This document shows positions 33,422 to 40,793 of a DNA stretch of 64,000 nucleotides, in pieces. Positions within the stretch are counted from its first letter, which is position 1. Every line of letters begins with the position of its first letter. Both the position numbers and the translations under genes were made by a program. This DNA is from Trachythela sp. YZ-2020 (Eukaryota > Cnidaria > Anthozoa > Malacalcyonacea > Clavulariidae): NCBI GenBank assembly GCA_016169945.1, contig JADLSH010000138.1:930001-994000 (forward strand), in the 5' to 3' direction. The notes beneath the pieces are model-generated. The model ran no database searches. It saw nothing but the letters and a program-made list of their open reading frames with translations, and was not told the DNA's origin.

Positions 33422-36400
33422 AAATCTGCAGACATGCATGTTTCGCCGTTCAACGGCTCGTCAGTGCAGCTTGTAACGCAGTGAAAAACACCATTTGCCC
33501 GCTTCAAAAACAATGCATGACTAGGGACATAGTATACAAAGCAACAGTCACAGTAAGCAACACAAACACGATCAAAAATTACATTGGCATGACTGCAACC
33601 ACATTCAAAGAGCGATTGGCCAACCACACTAAATCTTTTCAGCATAAAAAGCATGCAAATGACACGGAACTTTCGAAAATATATTTGGACATTGAAAGAA
33701 AACAATAAGGATTTCAGTATTAATTGGCAAATTTTAAAACATTCTATTTCGTATACGGGAGGATCAAAACGATGCAATTTATGTTTAGAAGAAAAATTTT
33801 GTATTTTGAAAGAAAAAAACAAGGATTGTTTACTCAACAAAAGAGCTGAAATAATTTCACGATGTCGTCATCGTAACAAATTTCGCGTAAACAACGCAAA
33901 CAAAGCCATGCATGCACACATTGTCTCCACACACACCCACGCCCCGGCAGAAGCATATAAGCGGTCATTTCTTTCGATACTTGTAAACTGCCTGATGATT
34001 CTTTACAGATGAAACAGCCTGTTGCAGACAAGTTTTGAGTCAAGCGAAAATCTATAATTTGCTCTAACTATATGTTGTCGAGCACTCTTTGCGTTTCGTA
34101 GACCTAAACCTACACGTATATATATATATATATAGATTTTCGCTTACCTCAAAACTTGTCTGCAACAGGCTGTTTCATCTGTAAAAGAATCATCAGGCAG
34201 TTTACAAGTATCGAAAAAATGACCGCTTATATACTTCTGCCGGGGCGGGTGTGTGTGTGAAGACAATGTGCATGCATGGCTTTGTTTGCGTTGTTTACGC
34301 GAAATTTGTTACGATGACGACATCGTGAAATTATTTCAACTCTTTTGTTGAGTAAACAATCCTTGTTTTTTTCTTTCAAAATACAAATTTTTTCTTCTAA
34401 ACATAAATTGCATCGTTTTGATCCTCCCGTATACGAAATAGAATGTTTTAAAATTTGCCAATTAATACTGAAATCCTTATTGTTTTCTTTCAATGTCCAA
34501 ATATATTTCGAAAGTTCCGTGTCATTTGCATGCTTTTATGCTGAAAGATTTAGTGGTTGGCCAATCGCTCTTTGAATGTGGTTGCAGTCATGCCAATGTA
34601 ATTTTTGATCGTGTTTGTGTTGCTTACTGTGACTGTTGCTTTGTATACTATGTCCCTAGTCATGCATTGTTTTTGAAGCGGGCAAATGGTGTTTTTCCTA
34701 CAACTGCAATTGGTAGTGTCCCTCTCCTGTGGCTTGTTATTTCTAGATATGCGTGCATTGTGTTTAGTGATTACTGACTTAATATTGTTCATGCAGCTAT
34801 AGCTTACTTTAACTGTATTTCTGTTAAAAATTTTATGTAGCTTGTGGTGCGGTGGAAAATGCTGGTCAATTAGACTAAGGAAATTACGTCCCATGTTTGT
34901 GCTAACACTCTTGCTAAATGGTGGGTTGAACCAAATGATATTGCGTTGCCTATTCCTGCGTTGTTTTTGCGGTGTGTGCTGAGTGTAGCTAAGTTCATGA
35001 TTAAAGTTGCTATGCCTAAGTGCGTTCTGATATATGGGTGCAGATTCCTGAAAAGTTTGCTCATCTGATGAAAGAAGTGCGATGCGCTTGTTAATTGATG
35101 CAGGTAGTTGCCTTGTGATGCTCGGTGGGTGATTAGAGTGCATATTTATGTATAGTGGATCGTCATTGGGCTTCCTATAGGGCCTATGTTTTCCATTGTT
35201 AAGGTCGAAAGTTACATCTAAAAAGTTTACAATGCGTAAATTTGATTCGGCGGTAATTTTTAGGTCAAACTGTTCGAAAATTTTGTGGAGATCTTTTCTT
35301 GTTTTGTCTGCTAAACGTGCTGATTTACTCTATATAATAGCCAAACCGTCATCTCTATATAGGCCGATGCTTTCTTTGCCAAATTTCTTACTCATGCAGG
35401 TGGTTTAAAATGAAAAGGCCTACTAACTCACAAATTTCCGCGCCGTCGAAACTGCCCATGCTAACGTCAAACAAACTATGGCTATCTTTTTTTATCCATG
35501 AAATTCCGGTATTGAAAAGGAGAGATTCTCTAGCGTGTTTTATTATTGAAATATCGTTTTCAGGTATAGTAGCCAAATTTGAAGCCCAAGATAAAGCTTG
35601 GTCCAATAGTTTTTCAGAAATAGATGGGTAGAAATCCACAATGTCAAACGAAATAAAACTGTGTCTGTCCTTATCTTTTATATTGCCAAACCACTGAATA
35701 ACTTGTTTTGTATTCCTCCATTGATTTAAGTTTTCTCTCAAATTGGAATTAATTTTGTCCAAAATAACTTTGCTATTTTTCCGGATTCGCTTAGCGGGAT
35801 TAATTAATCGGCATTTTGGATTGTTTTCGAAATTTTCTTTGTGATCTTTTAAAAGATATAAATGCTCGCGTTTTTTTCATTTTTTCAATTCTGTCGCCGA
35901 TTCCTAAATTGTTCGAATGTTTTTTAGTTCTGAATCAATTTCATCTATAGTGTCCTCGGATCCATGCTTATATGTTTTTGTGATGTTGTCATGTAAGAGC
36001 TTGTTGTATGTGTCGAGCGAGGTTTCATAAATATTCCTAGTTTTGTCTGCAAAAATGAAAATGTTGGGTGACGAATTGATTTTCTTTAGATCGTTAGTCA
36101 AAGATTTCTGAAATAGTCAAAGATTTCTGAAATATATATATATATCGTTGCTTTGAGGAAGGGTTTGGTGGGATTTTGTAGCAGTTGTCTGGAAATTCTC
36201 TAAAGCTTCTGTGGAGCTTCTGTGGAGTTTCTGTAAAGCTTCTGTGAAGCTTCTGTAAAACTTCTGTGGAGCTCTCACAATAGGTTTGTGGGCATGCTTT
36301 AAAGATCATTAAATCTCCCCCCGCGGTTCCCTGGGGGTTCTGTAGGGGTTCTCTCGGGGTTCCCTGGGGGGTTCTGTAGGGGTCCCCTGGGGGTTCACCT

Positions 36401-39400
36401 ATGAGCGCAAGGAAGCATCTGCTCATAAAAGTGCCGTGCTGCTGAAAAGAAAGTCATTTCTGGACAGTTAGTGGTAACGGAATGAGCTGCAAATTTTGCG
36501 GAAAACAATTTAGCCGTGGTTATAATCTACGCAGACACGAAAAGGAAAACTGTCCACTACGCGAACAAGAGAGAGATATGTCAGAAACAGAAAGTCAGAT
36601 AATGGATTCCGAAGACGATGTTTCGACAACTTCAACTCATGGGTCTGAGTCAGAAACTGAGGATCCTTGGATACCAATGATAGAAGAAGCAAAGCAAAGA
36701 AGTAATACAGCTTTTGAGGAAATGAAAGAGAGCCTTATAAACAGCGGTCTTGATGAGCAATCTGCTACCGACAAAGCTTACACCAATATTCTGCCTGAAC
36801 TCCAGAAGGAACTTGAAAATATTTATATGCAACGTCTCCTGTGGATGAAACAACTAAAGAAAGATCCCGTACATAGAAAAATAATGAAGACAAAGGATGC
36901 GCTTGTGGAAAGCGATGACTTTGATCCAGAAGAAGCTTTAGAAGCTGCTATTGATAAGAGGAAATTTCTTATAAAAAGACTTTTAAAGGAATACGATTTC
37001 GATGAGGAAGACGATGACGCAGAAAGCGATGATTAAACTCGGTCAAGCGGACTAATACGGTCCGAGACTTTGTTAAAGAAACCATGGCTATCGAACAATA
37101 AAGCCAAAACGTATTAAGAGAAACATCTAAATTGCTGTGTGTCATTTAAATAAAATCCAACACAAAACTCTCTGTTGTTCTTTATTTTCTCTCTGTACGT
37201 ACGCGTACGTACGCAAAATGACGGCACATCTTAGTGCGCACACCCCTTAAAAAACCAATTTTTTATTAATGGCTAGTTTTAATAAATATATGTTGACCAG
37301 ATTTAATTTATAGCTTCACGTAAAAGGGGTACGTACAGGGGGTACGTACTAGGGGTACGTACTGGGGGTACGTACAATGCGTACGTACAATGCGTACGTA
37401 CATCATCCCAGTCAATTCTAACCCTTTACCCCCATCCCTCCCTATCCCACCCAAAAAATCAAGCCTTATTAACTAAATGAATGTCCTGTTAATTAAAACA
37501 ATGTTCAATGCTTTTTTTTATAAAGTTGCTCAGCTATATATTGAGAAGATTTAAATTTAGAAAAGTATTAATTGTCTTAACTCTTGTGTTAGACTGAGTT
37601 ATTATTAACAAAGTAGCATGCATTTGACACAGCATTGTCAGCTGCTATATTCCAAGGATCGAGCGAAATTTCCTTAATACTAGCAGAAAATTCATCAAAC
37701 GTTTCGTTTTTCTCCACGGGTGGCGAAGCTGATGGACTTTCTGATGAAGGGCCACCTTGTTCACTCACAGGTTCACCTTGTTCTCGTACAAGAACCCGAC
37801 GTGTGCTAGGCTTCGTTTCATGGCTTTTCGGTGGAAGATGTTCAGTCGGAACAGCTCCCGTATCCAACGATTTCCTCGTCCCATCTACAAAAGAGACAAG
37901 ACAGCTTTTACTGGACTAGTCTTCGAAGTAAATGCCTATTTGTAATATTGTATATCGCCATTATCAATGAATATGAACAAAGATCTAAACAATTATCATA
38001 TTGTGCACGATAAAACTAGTCAATACTTACGATCAACAATCAATTCTGCTTTAAAATGCAATTCACATAAATAGATGTTGTTTTTGTCGATTCTTTTTTT
38101 TCAACTCTGGTGTCATTTCTCTAATTCGTAAAATCACACGAAGCCATTCTTTGCGCACGGTGCTTTCAATGCCTTCGTCTCGTCTCCATCAGTCCGTCCA
38201 GGAAAAGGCAACTTGAACAGCGAAAGATCGCTCTTACGGCTAGTTGGACAGCCAAAGAGTGCACAGTTAGCACCTGGCATTGCGTAGCTACTGAAAATAT
38301 TCTAAATTTCGCCAGAGAAAGCAGTTTGCGTGAAGATTTTCGGTGTAGCAGTATGTAGCGTCTCATATTACAGTCTATATATTTGCTTGTCACTCATGCA
38401 CTAAACTCAGCACGTGACCTCAATAAATGAGAACAATAACATATTTTGGGGGTGTGTCCGACTAGCCAAACCATCTTATTTCATTAACTGTGATTAATGC
38501 AATACACATGTGGTAACGCGTAGTAGTAATACACGTACCTTCTTTAGTTTAGTTTAGTTTAGAGACTTTATTTAAGCAGGATATAATAACCTTTTCAGTG
38601 ACAAATACACTGCTATCCATAAAGGTCTGAAAATATTGATAACATATCCTTCTTGGATTGAGTGGAATTTTTCTTAATTTAAAATTTGTAATCATGCTCA
38701 GAAAAGCCGATTTCATTTTAAATTCATCAGTCCCAGAAAAAAGCGTTACAGCCCATTTTCAAAAAAGTGTTAAAGCCACTAGGCAGACTGTGACTACAAC
38801 CTCAGAGACGACCAATTTCGACCAATCTGAATGCAGGAAGTGCCATAGACCCTAGACAATTTCTTGTAATAAGGGTTGGATTTTTACTGGACCAGTAAAG
38901 CCCGGGAAAACAGTTTAGGACTGATAGAGCTTTCCCGACAGTATAAATAGATTGAATTAAATACTCTATTATTTGTTGTATTTTAGAATTCATGGAGATC
39001 GTTCATTTCATTGTGATATCTGTGGTGTTTGCATGGATGTTCAACTTCGTGGAAATCACAAATGTCGTGAAGGCTCAGCCCATGATGAATGTTGCGTTTG
39101 TTTGGAGGTAGAATCTTAATTTGAGGAGGTGTTTTTTTCAAATTTCTGGCGTAACTAAGTTTAAGTTACGTCCGGTAATTGGCTTAATAGTGTATTGGAC
39201 TAATTTTTATGTTAATCGCACGATTCTGCAGCATTCTCTTTTGTACCAATATCACTTTCCGAATAGATGAAATTCGCTATACTATTCACTACGAAAGAGT
39301 TGAAGTCGAAACAAGCTGTAATAGGCTTGCTAATTTAAACGGAGTTCTAAAATAGTAATTCTTAATGTTTTTGCAGGATGCTTTCACTGGATGTCAACTC

Positions 39401-39968
39401 CTTCCATGTTCTCATAAAGTGCACAAAGAGTGTGCACCTCAGATGATACGTAGCGGAATGTGAGTACTTATATATTGCTAATTGCAGACCCGACAGTACA
39501 CAGTGATTACCTACAGTAAGGAGGAGATCGGCTGTACTTAATGATATGCACTGACGTAATGGCCTTGGGGTTGTGGAACTGTTTATTCATATACTATTAA
39601 TTTAACGCGGTCGTATATATTACTGCTGTGATATACCTTTTTTGTCGGCTAACTAGCCTTTCTCTGCCATATGTGGCTTTCTTTCGAAACGATGAAGTCT
39701 TTGTATATTTTTCAAGTAGCCTAGACCTTAACGAAAACAGCCCACCACAATTTCCGCTTGTGTTGCCCTTGAACATTGCCTAAAGTCCACATTTCAGTTA
39801 TTACCTTTACTCTGACTCACCTAAACCTGACACGTTCGACTTTTAGAAACATACTAAAGTTTTCTGTATTTCTTTTGCCACAGTACACGCTGCCCAATCT
39901 GTAATGAAAGCTTTGCTCACAAACTTGAACGACGACCAACCAATTCAAGAAAACATTCTGAAAAATAA
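23701..39968 (+). CDS. DED-DED-CHY-CTCHY-RING E3 ubiquitin ligase, RCHY1-like
   Basis: Whole-gene entry. Coding exons 23701-26068, 26882-27249, 27930-28048, 38987-39107, 39377-39459 and 39884-39968 have GT-AG borders and compatible phases (1, 0, 2, 0, 2), giving 1047 residues and a stop at 39966-39968. Order: coiled coil (~14-65), Ser/Gln-rich linkers, DED-like domain 1 (~258-350), DED-like domain 2 (~575-665), CHY zinc finger (from ~855), CTCHY zinc finger (~913-985), RING-H2 (987-1026). CHY-CTCHY-RING is the complete layout of RCHY1/Pirh2, a RING E3 ligase; DEDs mediate homotypic assembly in death and immune signalling. The fusion suggests a ligase recruited to DED complexes (inference). 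The ~10.9-kb intron 3 is full of transposons, yet all exons are clean. Confidence 0.85.
26069..26881 (+). other. Intron 1 with a tandem ~140-bp repeat
   Basis: Two imperfect direct copies (~26472-26609 and ~26610-26755) share TTTACTTCGATTATTT, CCCCATTGTTCTAAAACAAT and AAAGGACCTCAA. The intron starts GTAGGT and ends TGTAAAACAG. Confidence 0.75.
26882..27249 (+). CDS. Exon 2: CHY zinc finger
   Basis: Residues 790-912. Encodes a polar linker, then CNHYKRHCYVKFECCEQFWP and CHRCHNN... VKCVYCNKVQQ, the C/H pattern of the CHY finger of RCHY1 (compare its CEHY and C-x2-C-x-K-x-Q spacing). Donor CAACAG|GTAATG, phase 0. Confidence 0.85.
27590..27725. mobile_element. Hairpin MITE in intron 2
   Basis: ATACATGGGTGCGCGGAAAT...GATATCTCAC is followed by its imperfect complement GTGAGATATCATG...CATCCATGTAT, with the loop at GAGTGAGCGCAGCGAACGAG. 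The total is ~136 bp. No target duplication resolved. Confidence 0.75.
27930..28048 (+). CDS. Exon 3: first half of CTCHY zinc finger
   Basis: After acceptor CTTTTTAG. Residues 913-952 read FCCDCGAQFANYYCGLCKHL and HHCEKCGICR, matching the RCHY1 C-x2-C / YYC-x2-C / HC-x2-C-G-I-C-R series. Ends at CTGTAG|GTATGA in phase 2. Confidence 0.85.
28416..29598. mobile_element. TTAA-flanked non-autonomous element
   Basis: Terminal inverted repeat GGTGGCTCCCTACAG with its complement at the other end, directly flanked by TTAA on both sides (28412-28415, 29599-29602). TTAA duplication is the signature of piggyBac- and Kolobok-type elements. The 1183-bp interior is AT-rich with no long frame. Inserted between the left end and first gene of element 2. 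Confidence 0.85.
29648..30624 (+). pseudogene. C2H2 zinc-finger transposon gene, broken
   Basis: The first frame (29648-29830) is acidic (MDDDLEAIVSISEQSDDE) and ends in two stops. Immediately after, another frame gives a C2H2 finger, FPCDRCEKVCKSKGGLTRHV followed by NAKH. After a stretch full of stops (30030-30230) the frame 30223-30624 reads SEHERGPLSYIAGYVLSKLN and CPSLENIYIEARSRGGLVTP. The YIAGYV-x-x-K-L motif is reminiscent of P-element/THAP9-type transposase C-termini. Homologous to the relic at 4656-6539. Confidence 0.5.
30625..31789. other. AT-rich, no gene; part of element 2
   Basis: No supported gene. Near 31668-31690 there is a GCGTACGTA-type motif outside the left end of the ATPase element, similar to those inside its terminal repeats. 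Confidence 0.5.
31790..32014 (+). repeat. Left terminal inverted repeat of the ATPase element
   Basis: About 90% match to the complement of 37056-37273. Contains the palindrome GTACGTACGCGTACGTAC (near 31852-31870) and the last ~14 codons plus stop of the ATPase gene. Confidence 0.8.
31969..33253 (-). pseudogene. A32/FtsK-like packaging ATPase, frameshifted
   Basis: Polinton/adintovirus-type P-loop ATPase; such proteins pump DNA into capsids. Start taken at the internal Met at 33253 (MQRRFRRTCPLCG). An N-terminal zinc finger, CPLCGRPN-x-x-x-x-STHLLQVHGL, precedes a Ser/Lys-rich linker. Walker A is GPSQSGKT (residues 131-138 counted from the frame start at 33292), Walker B IIILDD (205-210), and a sensor-like LLLQNMF follows. 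A frameshift near 32365-32375 moves the C-terminal ~140 residues (LKYTDKADHVRVIPKGYAII...) to another frame, so this copy is broken unless the shift is a sequencing error. The C-terminus lies inside the left inverted repeat. No capsid or protease genes are near. Confidence 0.65.
33333..33389 (+). repeat. Penelope tail repeat, copy 1
   Basis: 57-bp sequence beginning GCTCTAACTATATGTTGTCG and ending CCTAAACCTACACG, followed by (TA)n. It recurs exactly in order and orientation at 34061-34117. Confidence 0.85.
33484..33980 (+). pseudogene. GIY-YIG endonuclease fragment of Penelope-like element (inverted copy)
   Basis: Reads NTICPLQKQCMTRDIVYKAT, KNYIGMTATTFKERLANHTK, then with a frame change near 33660 KYIWTLKENNKDFS and RCNLCLEEKFCILKEKN. 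Y-x-A-T, Y-I-G-M-T, F-K-x-R-x-x-x-H and the C-x2-C pair are features of Penelope endonuclease domains. Nearly identical inverted counterpart at 34225-34690. Confidence 0.75.
33980..34032 (+). ncRNA. Hammerhead ribozyme-like motif (type I), copy 1
   Basis: Order of parts: helix I strand CTTGT-AAA-CTGC (33980-33991), core CTGATGA (33992-33998), helix II TCT/AGA with TTAC loop, core GAAA (34011-34014), short helix III C-A/T-G, cleavage triplet GTT (34021-34023), helix I return strand GCAG-ACAAG (34024-34032). Penelope-like elements are known to carry type I hammerheads with very short helix III. Weak points: a U-U mismatch at the base of helix II and a 2-3 bp helix III, so activity is uncertain. 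Confidence 0.6.
34061..34117 (+). repeat. Penelope tail repeat, copy 2
   Basis: Direct repeat of 33333-33389, again followed by (TA)n at 34116-34133. Confidence 0.85.
34155..34208 (-). ncRNA. Hammerhead ribozyme-like motif (type I), copy 2
   Basis: Minus-strand copy with the same core (CTGATGA and GAAA), the same helix I pairing and GTT triplet as 33980-34032; the helix II loop is one base longer. It lies 3' of the endonuclease in the main Penelope body, the position expected for the element's ribozyme. Confidence 0.6.
34225..36101 (-). pseudogene. Penelope-like reverse transcriptase and GIY-YIG endonuclease
   Basis: Read from 36101 leftward in several frames. N-terminal region: IFIFADKTRNIYE (36101-35904). 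RT motif A region: FISFDIVDFYPSISEKLL (~35655-35600). Motif B region: FDVSMGSFDGAEICELVGLF (~35470-35410). Catalytic motif C: LYRDDGLAII (~35366-35337). Thumb/connection: MHSNHPPSITRQLPASINKR (35143-) through SYSCMNNIKSVI. GIY-YIG endonuclease: YIGMTATTFKERLANH (ends ~34550) and continuing frames to ~34225. Frame changes between blocks show it is not intact. These motifs are those of Penelope-like elements rather than LINEs. Confidence 0.75.
36482..37036 (+). CDS. Small C2H2 zinc-finger / acidic protein of the ATPase element
   Basis: Intact 184-codon frame. One classic C2H2 finger at the very N-terminus (CKFCGKQFSRGYNLRRHEKE followed by NC), then an acidic, Ser/Glu-rich linker (~35-65), a helical middle (IEEAKQRSNTAFEEMKESLI; KELENIYMQRLLWMKQLKKD) and a strongly acidic tail (EEDDDAESDD). 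It ends 20 bp before the right terminal repeat. It may bind the element's DNA; function unknown. Its divergent partner is the ATPase, which also begins with a zinc finger. Confidence 0.65.
   Translation: MSCKFCGKQFSRGYNLRRHEKENCPLREQERDMSETESQIMDSEDDVSTTSTHGSESETEDPWIPMIEEAKQRSNTAFEEMKESLINSGLDEQSATDKAYTNILPELQKELENIYMQRLLWMKQLKKDPVHRKIMKTKDALVESDDFDPEEALEAAIDKRKFLIKRLLKEYDFDEEDDDAESDD
37056..37273 (-). repeat. Right terminal inverted repeat of the ATPase element
   Basis: Complement of 31790-32014. On the plus strand it begins with a copy of the last ATPase codons (VRDFVKETMAIEQ, stop), so the repeat duplicates the gene's 3' end at the opposite end of the element. Contains the GTACGTACGCGTACGTAC palindrome near 37195-37212. 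Confidence 0.8.
37326..37404 (+). repeat. GGGGTACGTAC / GCGTACGTACAAT tandem array
   Basis: Six short repeats containing the self-complementary GTACGTAC, just outside the right end of the ATPase element. The same octamer occurs in both terminal repeats and left of the element near 31670-31690. Confidence 0.8.
37589..38280 (-). pseudogene. THAP-domain transposon gene, two exons, frameshifted
   Basis: Exon 1 (38280-38031) starts MPGANCALFGCPTSRKSDLS. After one frameshift it reads KEWLRVILRIREMTPEL, and after a second (in an A run) RIDKNNIYLCELHFKAELIV. These give the THAP Cys-x4-Cys, Trp and Cys-x2-His-Phe series. Donor GATC|GTAAGT; acceptor TTTTGTAG. Exon 2 (37884-37589) continues GAVPTEHLPPKS, equivalent to the THAP 'AVPTI' box, then an acidic Pro/Ser-rich tail ending at 37589. 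Two frameshifts make it a relic. Convergent with the C2H2 relic of the same element. Confidence 0.65.
38987..39107 (+). CDS. Exon 4: second half of CTCHY and first RING cysteines
   Basis: After acceptor GTATTTTAG. Residues 952-992: HGDRSFHCDICGVCMDVQLR, GNHKCREGS, ending HDECCVCLE, matching RCHY1 (FHC-x2-C-x2-C ... G-x-HKC ... C-x2-CLE). Donor GGAG|GTAGAA, phase 0. Confidence 0.85.
39377..39459 (+). CDS. Exon 5: RING middle
   Basis: DAFTGCQLLPCSHKVHKECA plus PQMIRSG. Supplies RING C3, H4, H5, C6 (C-x-H-x2-H-x2-C), a RING-H2 arrangement as in RCHY1. Acceptor TTTGCAG; donor GGAAT|GTGAGT, phase 2. Confidence 0.85.
39884..39968 (+). CDS. Exon 6: last RING cysteines and C-terminus
   Basis: TRCPICNESFAHKLERRPTN then SRKHSEK and stop TAA (39966-39968). 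C1023 and C1026 complete the RING. Acceptor TTTTGCCACAG. Confidence 0.85.
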
Positions 39969-40793
39969 CCATGAACGGGTAGCCAAATACCTAAGACTTT
40001 CATATGCATACGACAAGGCTCTCCTTGTCGCCGCATGTGAATTTCTAAGTACGGGAGGCTATTCGTTCTGTTATTGTAAGTATTCTATATATTTTCATAC
40101 AGAACTTGAACCAATAACCTCCAGCTGGGTTCTGCCCAGTTAAGCTGAGGCAAGCCTGGGAAAATTTGGGTGATTAAACTCAGTCCCGGAGCCACCCAGC
40201 GACAGCTACAACTACTTTCAAAGGTCGTTGAGACCCCTTCAGTTTTAGATCGTTATTTCTCCCCCTCCCCAATCAATGTTCTTTTCCCAATTAAAAGATA
40301 ATAGCGCATTAAATAAGAGGGTATAGCGAGAGTGGGGTTATAAAATCTCTTTTATTTCACAACATTAATCAACTACAACTTCACTGTCCATGTGTTTTGT
40401 AACAGGTGTGGGTACGTTTCGCCGACGAAAGGGCGTGGTCAGGACATAGCGTAAAGGGGCTTGCCAGAATCAAAATTGTCCATTTTGGTTCCATGATACT
40501 AGCAATAATGTATCTAGTGTCGAAAGCGCGAGAGCTCTACGGGGTATGGGGGCATGCTCCCCCAGAAGATTTTCATGAAATACACGCTAAATCCGAAACA
40601 CTTAATGTATTTATTTTATAGAGCGCCGCGGCGCATGTTAATATTCCTCTTTTCATTTATTTAGATCGACCTCAATTTGAACTTTTCATTATTTTATATT
40701 ATAGTAGTTTAATTAGTTGAATCTAGCTTTAAGCATAGATATAGGCATATGTAAACAGGGAATTTTAGTATTTCAAAATATAATAATATCACC
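39969..40793. other. 3' flank of the DED/RCHY1-like gene; no further gene
   Basis: No coding sequence recognised. An ATTAAA near 40308 could be a polyadenylation signal, but this is weak. Confidence 0.4.

Larger units (their letters stand above)
33297..36150 (-). mobile_element. Penelope-like retroelement with partial inverted copy
   Basis: Main body on the minus strand (36101 to ~34135) encodes a Penelope-type reverse transcriptase and GIY-YIG endonuclease. A second, 5'-truncated copy in opposite orientation (~33420-34055) is joined to its 3' end through (TA)n and a 57-bp tail. This head-to-head arrangement of a partial copy is common in Penelope-like elements. (TA)n tracts bound it at 33297-33318 and 36137-36146. 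It separates the ATPase gene from the C2H2 gene of the host element. Confidence 0.8.
31790..37273. mobile_element. Small TIR element with packaging-type ATPase and C2H2 genes
   Basis: Terminal inverted repeats of ~220 bp (31790-32014 and 37056-37273) start GCCATTAATAAAAAATTGG. Inside, two divergent genes run toward the ends: an A32/FtsK-like ATPase (minus) and a short C2H2/acidic protein (plus). A Penelope-like retroelement split the space between them. Without that insertion the element would be only ~2.6 kb. The ATPase resembles genome-packaging ATPases of Polinton/adintovirus-type elements, but no capsid, polymerase or integrase is visible, so it may be a deletion derivative or a distinct mini-element. 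Target duplication not resolved. Confidence 0.65.
28223..38490. mobile_element. THAP/C2H2 two-gene DNA transposon with nested insertions (element 2)
   Basis: Inverted ends CAGTTAATGAAATAAGATGG and its complement; the matched repeat runs ~35 bp strongly and more loosely for ~110 bp (both carry CACGTG and GAGTTTAGTGCATG). It is flanked by a perfect 11-bp direct repeat TGATTAATGCA (28212-28222, 38491-38501), which would include an 8-bp target duplication of P or hAT type. It holds a broken plus-strand C2H2 gene near the left end and a broken minus-strand THAP gene near the right end. It has been invaded by the elements at 28416-29598 and 31790-37273. It lies in intron 3 of the DED/RCHY1-like gene. 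Confidence 0.75.
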
